From positions 1 to 8,125 of the forward strand of contig JAHJOS010000185.1 of NCBI GenBank assembly GCA_018820005.1: a DNA stretch of 8,125 nucleotides, given 5' to 3'. The notes below the pieces were generated by a model. The model searched no databases, had not been told where the DNA came from, and worked only from the letters and a program-made list of their open reading frames with translations. The DNA comes from Alphaproteobacteria bacterium. GTDB lineage: Bacteria; Pseudomonadota; Alphaproteobacteria; Rhizobiales; Devosiaceae. This document shows positions 1 through 5,824 of the stretch, piece by piece. The position numbers and the translations under genes were made by a program. Numbering within the stretch: position 1 is the first letter of the stretch; each line of letters starts with the position of its first letter.

Positions 1-195
1 ATGCAGATCCCGCACGTCTGTGGTTCGCTGCGTGAAGCTCTTGCTTCGCTCGAAGCCGATCACGAGTTCCTGCTCGCCGGTGGCGTGTTCGACAAGGACC
101 AGATCGAGAGCTACATCGAGCTCAAGATGGCAGAAGTCGTCAAGTTCGAGCAGACCCCGCATCCGGTCGAATACGAAATGTACTACTCGGCCTAA
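1..195 (+). CDS. glnA: Type I glutamine synthetase, C-terminal 64 residues (5' end outside window)
   Basis: This is the end of the ATP-dependent enzyme that makes glutamine from glutamate and ammonia, the central step of nitrogen assimilation in the cytoplasm. The peptide carries the conserved GlnA C-terminus: CGSLREAL, LEADHEFL, GGVF, an IELK helix and the terminal HPVEYEMYYS. Against the usual length of about 469 residues, this is roughly the last 64. The adenylylation tyrosine typical of proteobacterial GlnA should lie just upstream of base 1, so it cannot be checked. The ATG at base 1 is an internal methionine, not a start. The stop TAA (193-195) is followed 20 bases later by a strong terminator, so glnA ends its transcription unit here. 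glnB often precedes glnA, but that side is not visible. Confidence 0.95.
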   Translation: MQIPHVCGSLREALASLEADHEFLLAGGVFDKDQIESYIELKMAEVVKFEQTPHPVEYEMYYSA

Positions 196-215
196 GGCTC
201 AGTGGACTGAATTGG

Positions 216-244
216 AAAAGGGCTCCTTCGGGAGCCCTTTTTTT
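216..244. terminator. Strong intrinsic terminator of glnA, also usable by the convergent ABC-F gene
   Basis: An 11-bp perfect stem (216-226 with 231-241) is closed by a C-UUCG-G tetraloop (227-230). The T run on the plus strand extends to 244, a textbook rho-independent terminator 20 bases after the glnA stop. Read on the minus strand, the same stem has a CGAA loop and is followed by four U, so it can also stop transcripts from the ABC-F gene that ends at 319. A second GC hairpin, CCACGC/GCGTGG at 275-292, lies between the two genes but has no U tract. Confidence 0.93.
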
Positions 245-318
245 ATCCGTGTCACGGCATCGACGCAGCGACAGCCACGCGCGGCGGCGTGGTCCCGATC
301 AGGGCGAAAGATGCCGCC

Positions 319-1839
319 TCAGCCGGCTTCCAGCGCCATTTCCTCAAAATGCGCTTCCGGGCTGGCCACTTCCTTGAACCGTCTGTTCTCGATCAGGAAG
401 AACCGGCTGCCCAGGCCGCGGACGAAACTGCGGTCGTGCGACACCAGGATCGAGGTCGCGCCATGTTCGAGGATTTCGCTTTCAAGCGATTCCTGGCCCG
501 CGATATCCACATGGTTGGTGGGCTCGTCCAGCAGGTAGAAATTGGGCTGCAGCAGGCGGATGGCGAGCAGACCCAGCCGCGCCCGCTGGCCGAAGGACAG
601 CTCGCCAATCGGGCGATCCTGCTTTTCCAGCGGGAAGCCGGCCGCCGCCAGCAGGCTCTTGCTGCGCTGGTCGCCCTCGTTGAACCGCACGGTAATATAG
701 CCCAGCGGCGATTCCCTGGCCGGCAGAAAGCTCATCGCCTGGTCGACATAGCCGGGCACGACCTGCGGACTGACCCGAACCCCAGCGCGTTCTTCGCCCT
801 GCATGGCGCGATGCACCATTCCGATGAACTGCGATTTTCCCGTACCGTTTCGACCCAGGATCACCAACCGATCCCCTTGGAACACATGCAACTTGTCGAT
901 CCGGAACAGCTTGTCCCCGACCGGACTGGTAACCTCGACGTTCTCGATCGACAGCATCACCTTTGCCTGGGCGCCGCTATTGCCCAGCTTGATGTCGCCG
1001 CTGCGCTCCTTGTGCACCGATTGCAGTGCCGTCTCGATCTTTTCTGCGCGCTCGCGCAGATATTTCGATTTGACCACCAGCAGGTCACTGCCCGAATTGA
1101 TGCCGATATTGGTCAGCTTGGCGGCCTGCTTGCGCAGCCGGCTGACTTCCTTGAGTTCGCGCTCCCGCTTGGCCTCGGCAGCTTCGTCGGCCTCCGCCAG
1201 CGCCAGCCGCGCCTTGCTATAGGGCAGGCTGTAATAGGGCGAGGCATCGGGCCGCAGGAACAGCGTGCGGTTGGTTGTGGCGTCCAGAAACTGCCGGTCA
1301 TGGCTGGCAATGACGACTGGTATGTTGCGCGCAGCCTGATTGATCCAGTTTTCAAGCTGGAACAGCTTGGCCAGATCCAGATGGTTCGTCGGCTCATCAA
1401 GCAGCAAGGCATCGGGCTGCAACACCCAGCACCGTGCGATCAGCGCAATCCGCTGCCAGCCCCCGCTGAGCTGGCTCAGCACGCGCTGGCGCATGGCCTC
1501 AGGGGTCTCGAATTCATCAAGCACCACATCGACCCGCCAGCTGTCGCTGTCGCGGTCTTCGGGCGGCAATGCCTCAAGCACGGCCTGGTAGAGCGTCAAC
1601 CCCATGGCACTGGCCGGCATGTCCTGCTCGACATAGCCCACCGTCAGGCCGCGCGAGCGTACCAGCTCGCCCGTGGTCAGTTCGCCCTGCCCGGCCATGG
1701 CCCGCAACAGCGTCGTCTTGCCGCGACCATTGCCGGCAACCAGGCCCACCCGGTCACCGTCGGAGATCACGACGTTCAAATTGGAGAAAAGCGTATCTGT
1801 GGCCACAAGGCCAGCATTGCGGAGGCTGATCGAACCCAT
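319..1839 (-). CDS. ABC-F family ATPase (two ABC domains, no membrane segment)
   Basis: This is a soluble protein of 506 residues with two ABC ATPase cassettes joined by a charged helical linker, the ABC-F layout. Known ABC-F proteins bind the ribosomal E site and act in translation or antibiotic protection. Domain 1 has Walker A near 36-43 (GNGRGKTT), signature LSGGW at 124-128, Walker B LLLDEPTNHLD at 145-155 and switch SHDR at 179-182. The linker spans about 205-285. Domain 2 has Walker A GRNGTGKS at 329-336, signature LSFGQ at 414-418, LLDEPTNHVD at 436-445 and SHDR at 467-470. Both catalytic glutamates (DEP) are present. The first Walker A starts with Ala instead of the usual Gly. I chose ATG 1839, which gives a normal family N-terminus (MGSISLRNAG). 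A GTG at 1866 would add nine residues but sits in a hairpin loop with no ribosome site. The true site is modest (GAGA). The subfamily is unclear: I see no hallmark of a named housekeeping ABC-F (EttA, Uup) or of a named resistance protein. Confidence 0.93.
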   Translation of the reverse strand: MGSISLRNAGLVATDTLFSNLNVVISDGDRVGLVAGNGRGKTTLLRAMAGQGELTTGELVRSRGLTVGYVEQDMPASAMGLTLYQAVLEALPPEDRDSDSWRVDVVLDEFETPEAMRQRVLSQLSGGWQRIALIARCWVLQPDALLLDEPTNHLDLAKLFQLENWINQAARNIPVVIASHDRQFLDATTNRTLFLRPDASPYYSLPYSKARLALAEADEAAEAKRERELKEVSRLRKQAAKLTNIGINSGSDLLVVKSKYLRERAEKIETALQSVHKERSGDIKLGNSGAQAKVMLSIENVEVTSPVGDKLFRIDKLHVFQGDRLVILGRNGTGKSQFIGMVHRAMQGEERAGVRVSPQVVPGYVDQAMSFLPARESPLGYITVRFNEGDQRSKSLLAAAGFPLEKQDRPIGELSFGQRARLGLLAIRLLQPNFYLLDEPTNHVDIAGQESLESEILEHGATSILVSHDRSFVRGLGSRFFLIENRRFKEVASPEAHFEEMALEAG

Positions 1840-1856
1840 TTCTATCTCACTGGAAC

Positions 1857-1875
1857 GGCGCCGCACCGGGGCGCC
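1857..1875 (-). promoter_or_regulatory. GC hairpin just upstream of the ABC-F start codon
   Basis: In the minus-strand RNA a GGCGCC arm, a 7-nt loop and a second GGCGCC arm form a perfect 6-bp all-GC stem. It ends 17 nt before the ATG at 1839, so it borders the ribosome binding region. It could lower ABC-F translation or act as the last element of the leader. Function is inferred from position only. Confidence 0.4.
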
Positions 1876-1903
1876 AAAATGCCATCAGGAGGCAGTCAAA
1901 AGA

Positions 1904-1991
1904 CCGCCACGACGGGCAAACCAGAATGGGGAGGATAGCAGGAAGCGTCCGAACCAGATCCTGGTCAGCCCTGCAACATCTGCTGCAGGGC
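1904..1991 (-). promoter_or_regulatory. Candidate attenuator: competing stem-loops in the ABC-F leader
   Basis: Minus-strand RNA can form two exclusive folds. Fold 1 pairs GCCCTGCA (1991-1984) with TGCAGGGC (1975-1968), 8 bp with an 8-nt loop, inside the last codons of the short leader ORF. Fold 2 pairs GGGCTGACCAG (1971-1961), which includes the ORF stop codon, with CTGGTTTGCCC (1924-1914). That gives 10 of 11 pairs with one G-U and one U-U mismatch. The folds share 1968-1971. A weak hairpin at 1915-1904 followed by UCUUUU overlaps the far arm of fold 2 and resembles a poor terminator. The ABC-F gene follows. The layout matches ribosome-controlled attenuation, but energies were not computed. 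Confidence 0.35.
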
Positions 1992-2033
1992 CTGCTCGGG
2001 GCCACACTGACGATGATGCTCAAATACGATCAT
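1965..2033 (-). CDS. Putative 22-residue leader peptide of the ABC-F gene
   Basis: A short ORF starts at ATG 2033 and is preceded by AAGGAGG (2045-2039), a near-perfect Shine-Dalgarno with 5-nt spacing. This is the strongest ribosome site of any minus-strand gene here. The peptide starts MIVFEHHRQCGP and ends EQALQQMLQG, then TGA. It resembles no family I know and has no signal or membrane segment. It lies 125 nt upstream of the ABC-F start in the same direction, and its last codons form a perfect stem (1968-1991). Leader peptides of similar size control some ABC-F resistance genes in Firmicutes, where ribosome stalling changes RNA folding. The reading frame stays open upstream to 2312, but without start signals. 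The ribosome site is seen. Translation and a regulatory role are inferred. Confidence 0.45.
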   Translation of the reverse strand: MIVFEHHRQCGPEQALQQMLQG

Positions 2034-2411
2034 GCAGCCCTCCTTTTGCTGGCGCTTCCAATGGCTCGATCCATAGCCAAACAGGCCGCGGAAAGCAATC
2101 CGCGACCAATCAGACCAGGTAAAACACGGCAGAGACGAGAAAAACGGCAGCGCCGCGCGGAACGCAGAGCCTGGCCAGCCGGTACGCAATACTATTAAAC
2201 CCGGCTTGCGGCCAAACGCCGATAGCAACCGAACCAGTCGAATTCTGATACGCAGAACTAAGATTTCGATCGGCCCGCATACGGCAACTCCAGACAAAAA
2301 CCGTATGTCCACTGGTCTATCAGCACGCGTTTAAGAAAGTGCTCCCAAGAAACGAACGGAACGTAAATCTGGCGCCCGACTTTGGGACGGTTTTGTCTCG
2401 ATCACCGGGGT
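2034..2411. other. Intergenic stretch without a recognisable gene; probable ABC-F upstream leader and promoter region
   Basis: These 378 bases lie between the short leader ORF and the small secreted-protein gene, and no frame on either strand looks like a known protein. The half nearest the leader ORF has small stems on the minus strand: CGCGG/CCGCG (2087-2091 with 2100-2104) and TGGCT/AGCCA around 2061-2079. A weak promoter-like pair, TTGCTT then 17 bases then TATGGA, reads toward the ABC-F gene at about 2097-2068, but each box matches only half of consensus. The stretch 2200-2400 is less GC-rich than its surroundings and shows no tRNA fold or clear terminator for the secreted-protein operon. 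Confidence 0.5.
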
Positions 2412-2735
2412 TTAGCGTGCCGGACGAAGCTGGGTACGGCTCTCGATCCGGCCGCTGCAATAGTTGAAATCGAGCAGATAGACCCAGTCGCCCTTGGTGG
2501 CGCGCACTTCAATATGCTTGTTGTCGGGAACGTTGAGCGCAATCTGGCTATAGCCCTGCGCCGCCACCGCCTCGCGGATCTGGTAGTCCGTCATGCAGCT
2601 GAAGCGCTCCGGGAAAAGGTCCTTGCGCTCGTCGCCGAACATCAGGCCAAACCGCTGGGTCTGCGCCTGGGCGGGCGCCGCAACGCCCATGCCCAGCACC
2701 ATTGCCAGCACTATCGCACTTGCCCATCGCATCAT
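2412..2735 (-). CDS. Small exported protein with a two-cysteine domain (paralogue of the upstream gene)
   Basis: A 107-residue protein of unknown function. Residues 1-24 form a clear Sec signal peptide (hydrophobic core about 5-20, cleavage after AQA), so the mature protein of about 83 residues should be periplasmic or secreted. After RFGLMFG (28-34) comes a compact domain with C47-M-T-D, IR-x-x-VAAQGYS, IEVRA, VYLLDFNYC93 and SGRI. C47 and C93 probably form a disulfide. The same landmarks occur in the adjacent gene with nearly the same cysteine spacing (46 against 47 residues). I recall similar small exported proteins in Hyphomicrobiales annotated as hypothetical. AAGGAG (2747-2742) precedes ATG 2735 by 6 nt, and the next codon is also ATG (2732), 9 nt from it, so either could start. 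The gene lies 29 bases after its paralogue, probably in one operon. Confidence 0.8.
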   Translation of the reverse strand: MMRWASAIVLAMVLGMGVAAPAQAQTQRFGLMFGDERKDLFPERFSCMTDYQIREAVAAQGYSQIALNVPDNKHIEVRATKGDWVYLLDFNYCSGRIESRTQLRPAR

Positions 2736-2764
2736 GTCATTCTCCTTGCAGCCCAATGCCGCGA

Positions 2765-3256
2765 TCAATTGCCGAAGTTGAACTGGAAGCCGAATCCACC
2801 GCCATTGTTGTAGCCATTGTTGTTGCCATGGCTACCGTTGCCATTCTGCCAGCCGCCGTTGTGGCCACCATTGTAGCCGCCCTGGGCGCGCCCAACCCAC
2901 TGCGGATCGCTCACCCGGCCGGTGCACTTGTCGACGCGCATCGCATAAATGCCCCCGCGCTTGACGGCCTGCACATCGACCCGGTCGCGAGAGAGTTCGC
3001 GCACGATGTTGACCTGGCTGAAGCCGTTGGCGGCCACGCCGCTCCGCACTTCCCGGTTGGTCAGGCAACGGGTGCCATAGCCCTGGTTGTCATTCCAGTC
3101 GCCGTTATGGCCACCGTGGCGACCACTGCCGCCCTGCATCTCAAAGCTGAAGCTCTGCGCCGACGCCTGCGCAACCGATACTGCCGCTGCCGCCAGGCCA
3201 AGCGTAACCACAACGGCACGGGTAACAGTGATCATTGTGGTACCAAACTTGTTCAT
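2765..3256 (-). CDS. Exported protein with the same two-cysteine domain and Gly/Asn-rich flanks
   Basis: A 163-residue protein of unknown function. It has a signal peptide (hydrophobic about 14-30, cleavage probably after ASA at 33). The mature N-terminus SFSFEMQGG leads into a Gly/His/Asn stretch (41-61). The core domain spans 63-117: C64-LTNREVR, VAANGFSQV, VDVQAVK, IYAMRVDKC111-TGRV. It aligns with the downstream protein almost residue for residue. The tail, 125-163, is low complexity, with repeats such as GGYNGGHNGGW and NGNGSHGNNNGYNN. It ends in an alternating aromatic pattern, GFGFQFNFG. Such tails occur in surface, matrix or self-assembling proteins, but no function can be claimed. 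GAGGAG (3269-3264) sits 7 nt before ATG 3256. An ATG at 3235 (residue 8) could also start a good signal peptide but has no such site. It is first gene of the likely two-gene operon and divergent from parE. Confidence 0.82.
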   Translation of the reverse strand: MNKFGTTMITVTRAVVVTLGLAAAAVSVAQASAQSFSFEMQGGSGRHGGHNGDWNDNQGYGTRCLTNREVRSGVAANGFSQVNIVRELSRDRVDVQAVKRGGIYAMRVDKCTGRVSDPQWVGRAQGGYNGGHNGGWQNGNGSHGNNNGYNNGGGFGFQFNFGN

Positions 3257-3470
3257 CGAGCTTCTCCTCAAGACTGAAATGGGCGGAATGTCGCCTGTTG
3301 TGTCTGGTCTAGCCTCCTGCCCTTGAACCCAGATGCAACCAGCCGTTCATCTGCGGTTCAGCTTCCTGGGGAAAGCACTGTCGCCTGCCCGACCGGGGCC
3401 CGTAGGGGCACGCCACTGGGGTATGATAGAAATTGAAACGCCTGATTCGGGCGCGAAAGACGGACCGTGC
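3257..3470. promoter_or_regulatory. Divergent intergenic region between the secreted-protein operon and parE
   Basis: These 214 bases must hold the promoters for parE (rightward) and, probably, for the two secreted-protein genes (leftward). The only consensus-like element I see is TATGAT at 3422-3427, a 5/6 match to a -10 box about 44 nt before the chosen parE start. No good -35 box lies 15-18 bases upstream of it. On the minus strand no convincing pair of boxes was found. Confidence 0.35.
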
Positions 3471-5489
3471 ATGTCGCAAGCAGAAGATCTTTTCGGCGGA
3501 ACTGAACCACAGAGCCCCACACCGGAAGCCCCCAAGCCCACCTCCAAGCCCGCAGCAGCTCAAGCCGCTGGCTCTTATTCGGCTGCCGACATCGAAGTTC
3601 TTGAGGGTCTCGAACCCGTGCGCCGCCGCCCGGGCATGTATATTGGCGGCACCGACACCAATGCGCTGCACCACCTGTTTGCCGAAGTCATCGACAATTC
3701 GATGGACGAAGCCATTGCCGGCCACGCCACGCGTATCGAGGTGCATCTGGGCGCCGACGGCTACATCACAGTGATCGACAATGGCCGCGGCATTCCTGTC
3801 GAGAACCATCCCAAATATCCGGGCCGCTCGACGCTGGAAATCGTGCACACCGTACTCCATGCCGGCGGCAAGTTCGATTCTACTGCCTATGAAACCTCCG
3901 GCGGCCTGCATGGCGTGGGCATTTCGGTTGTCAACGCGCTCTCCGATGACATGGTCGTCGAAGTGGCCCGCGAACAGCAGCTCTACCGGCTGCAGTTTTC
4001 CCGCGGCAAGCCGATCGGCGAGATCCAGCCCATGGGCCGGGTCAACAATCGGCGCGGCACGACGACACGGTTCCACCCCGATCCGCAGATCTTTGGCGAC
4101 ACCGCCCATTTCTCGGCGGCCCGCCTGTTCCGCATGACCCGTGCCAAGGCCTATCTCTTCGCTGGCGTCGAGCTGCGCTGGAGCTGTGACGAATCCCTGG
4201 TCACCGAGGACGCCCCCGCCAAGGCGGTCTTCCACTATCCCGACGGGCTCAAGGACTTCATGACCGCCCGTATCGAGGGCGAAACCCGTATCGTGGACGA
4301 CCTGTTCGCCGGCAGCCACGGCAAGCCGGGCACCCAAGGCGCCGTCGAATGGGCCATCGCCTGGACCCTGGGCGATGGCGGCGTGCAGTCCTATTGCAAT
4401 ACCGTGCCCACGCCCGATGGCGGCACCCATGAGGCCGGCCTGCGCAGTGCGCTGCTGCGCGGCCTCAAGAACTACGCCGAACTGACCAAGAACAAGGCCG
4501 CCGCCATTTTGACGGCCGAAGACATCTTCGCCCATTGCAGCGCCATGCTGTCAGTCTTCGTGCGGGAACCCGAATTCGTCGGCCAGACCAAGGACAAGCT
4601 CGCCTCCGGCGAAGCCACCCGTATCGTCGACAGCGCCCTTCGTGACGCCTTCGACCATTGGCTGGCTGCCTCTCCCAACCAGGCCGGCAAGCTGCTCGAC
4701 TGGGCCGTCGAGCGCGCCGAGGAACGCCTGCGCCGCCGCAAGGAAAAAGAGATCGACCGGGCCAGCGCCACGCGCAAGCTGCGCCTGCCCGGCAAGCTGG
4801 CCGATTGCACCCAGACCGCCGCCCAGGGCGCCGAACTCTTCATCGTCGAAGGCGACTCGGCCGGCGGCAGCGCCAAGCAGGCGCGCAGCCGCGCCAGCCA
4901 GGCCGTGCTGCCCCTGCGTGGCAAGATCCTCAACGTCGCCGGCGCCAGCCGCGAAAAGATGGCGGCCAGCCAGCTTATCTCCGACATGATCCAGGCACTC
5001 GGCTGCGGCACGCGCGATCGCTATCGCGAAGAAGATCTGCGCTACGACAAGATCATCATCATGACCGATGCTGACGTCGACGGCGCCCATATCGCAGCCC
5101 TGCTGATGACCTTCTTCTTCCAGGAAATGCCCAAGCTGATCGATGGTGGGCATCTGTTCCTGGCCCTGCCCCCGCTCTATCGCATCACCCAGGGCGGCAA
5201 GACGCTCTATGCGCGCGACGATGCCCACCGCGAAGAGCTGATGGCAACCGAGTTTACCGGCAAGGGCAAGGTCGATACCACCCGGTTCAAGGGCCTGGGC
5301 GAAATGCCGTTTGCGCATCTGCGCGAGACAACCATGTCGCCCAAGAGCCGGACGCTGCTGCAGGTCAAGGTCCGCGATGACCTCGACGCCACCCGCATCA
5401 GCGTGGATCGGCTCATGGGCACCAAGCCCGAGGCGCGCTTCGACTTCATCCAGGAAAACGCCGCCTTCGTGACTGACCTCGATATCTAA
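3471..5489 (+). CDS. parE: DNA topoisomerase IV subunit B
   Basis: This is the ATPase subunit of topoisomerase IV. With ParC it passes one duplex through another, using ATP, to unlink daughter chromosomes. The 672-residue product has the GHKL ATPase domain: catalytic Glu72 and Asn76 in FAEVIDNSMDEA, Asp103 in DNGRGIP, and the lid GGLHGVG at 144-150. A transducer domain follows. The TOPRIM domain has metal ligands Glu460 (EGDSAGGSA) and Asp533/535/537 (DADVDGAH), then KGLGEMP and an ETTM-x-P block. KGLGEMP and the lack of a GyrB-type insertion favour ParE over GyrB. Residues 8-35 are a Pro/Ala-rich linker that varies in the family. The start is uncertain. ATG 3471 (MSQAEDLFGG) looks like alphaproteobacterial ParE, with only a weak GGA before it. 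ATG 3423 and ATG 3333 are in frame but give unusual N-termini. parC is not in the window. Confidence 0.95.
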   Translation: MSQAEDLFGGTEPQSPTPEAPKPTSKPAAAQAAGSYSAADIEVLEGLEPVRRRPGMYIGGTDTNALHHLFAEVIDNSMDEAIAGHATRIEVHLGADGYITVIDNGRGIPVENHPKYPGRSTLEIVHTVLHAGGKFDSTAYETSGGLHGVGISVVNALSDDMVVEVAREQQLYRLQFSRGKPIGEIQPMGRVNNRRGTTTRFHPDPQIFGDTAHFSAARLFRMTRAKAYLFAGVELRWSCDESLVTEDAPAKAVFHYPDGLKDFMTARIEGETRIVDDLFAGSHGKPGTQGAVEWAIAWTLGDGGVQSYCNTVPTPDGGTHEAGLRSALLRGLKNYAELTKNKAAAILTAEDIFAHCSAMLSVFVREPEFVGQTKDKLASGEATRIVDSALRDAFDHWLAASPNQAGKLLDWAVERAEERLRRRKEKEIDRASATRKLRLPGKLADCTQTAAQGAELFIVEGDSAGGSAKQARSRASQAVLPLRGKILNVAGASREKMAASQLISDMIQALGCGTRDRYREEDLRYDKIIIMTDADVDGAHIAALLMTFFFQEMPKLIDGGHLFLALPPLYRITQGGKTLYARDDAHREELMATEFTGKGKVDTTRFKGLGEMPFAHLRETTMSPKSRTLLQVKVRDDLDATRISVDRLMGTKPEARFDFIQENAAFVTDLDI

Positions 5490-5492
5490 GGC

Positions 5493-5525
5493 CACCGGCG
5501 CGGTTTTATACGCGCGGCGCCGGTG
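5493..5525 (+). terminator. GC-rich hairpin after parE, possible terminator
   Basis: CACCGGCGC (5493-5501) pairs perfectly with GCGCCGGTG (5517-5525) around a 15-nt loop, starting four bases after the parE stop. An alternative inner stem GCGCG/CGCGC (5498-5502 with 5511-5515) is possible. No U run follows, so it is not a classical intrinsic terminator. It could be a 3'-end stabilising stem or a rho-assisted site. A new promoter begins 30 bases downstream, in keeping with a unit boundary. Confidence 0.45.
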
Positions 5526-5555
5526 CCACAATTAAGGCTAAACCGCGCAACCCCG

Positions 5556-5583
5556 TTGACAGACAAGGCCTTTGCGCTATGGT
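5556..5583 (+). promoter_or_regulatory. Sigma70-type promoter upstream of the DEAD-box helicase
   Basis: TTGACA (5556-5561), a perfect -35 box, is followed after 16 bases by TATGGT (5578-5583), a 4/6 match to the -10 box. This is the best promoter-like pair I found in the window. Transcription would start near 5590 and run about 235 nt before the helicase start codon. Housekeeping promoters of alphaproteobacteria often have a strong -35 box and a looser -10 box like this. Confidence 0.6.
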
Positions 5584-5589
5584 CCGCGC

Positions 5590-5824
5590 CGCTGGAGCAT
5601 TTTTTGCTTGACGGTTTGTCACCGCGACAGACCCGCCTTTGCCAAGGTGCCTCAGGGCCACTCCGCCGTCTCTGCACTTGCTGCATCCCGTCCGGTGGCC
5701 ACCCAGTTATGTACGCAATTCGCGTTATTGTGGCCTGCACCATGACTGAACACCCCGGCGCACCGTTCGAATGTCTCGAACCGGAATTGGCCCCGGGCTA
5801 CGCCTCTCACGTGGATTACAGAAT
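5590..5824 (+). other. Long structured 5' leader of the helicase mRNA
   Basis: Between the predicted start site and the helicase TTG lie about 235 bases with no recognisable protein. The leader holds a T6 tract (5600-5605), an 8-bp stem GGTTTGTC/GACAGACC (5613-5620 with 5626-5633, one G-U) with a 5-nt loop, and a long-range GGCCAC/GTGGCC pairing (5657-5662 with 5695-5700). In another frame a short ORF from ATG 5709 (39 codons) or ATG 5743 (28 codons) ends at TGA 5826-5828, overlapping the helicase TTG. Neither ATG has a good ribosome site. Long leaders are known on some cold-inducible RNA helicase mRNAs. A regulatory role here is inference. Confidence 0.35.

Noticed and set aside
1886..1892. 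AGGAGG on the plus strand as a ribosome site for a plus-strand ORF
   Set aside because: No start codon of a plausible gene lies at a usable distance. On the minus strand it is a CCTCCT that could pair with the leader ribosome site, but 6 bp is too little to claim.
289..1938. Long open frame on the plus strand opposite the ABC-F gene
   Set aside because: It is the antisense shadow of a GC-rich gene. The minus-strand frame has complete ABC motifs, while this one resembles no family.
1965..2312. 115-codon minus-strand frame containing the short leader ORF
   Set aside because: The upstream part has no ribosome site at its start and an erratic composition. Only the last 22 codons follow a clear Shine-Dalgarno.
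3422..3427. TATGAT as a parE -10 box
   Set aside because: It matches 5 of 6 bases but has no acceptable -35 box or extended -10 TG, so it is only mentioned in the intergenic entry.
3309..4535. Long minus-strand frame across the parE 5' half
   Set aside because: It is a shadow of parE with a Gly/Ala/His-rich translation of no family. The same holds for minus-strand frames at 4551-5531 and 5816-6898.
3471..5489. GyrB instead of ParE
   Set aside because: The length of 672 residues, KGLGEMP instead of KGLGEMN, and the lack of a GyrB-type insertion after the DADVDG block favour ParE.
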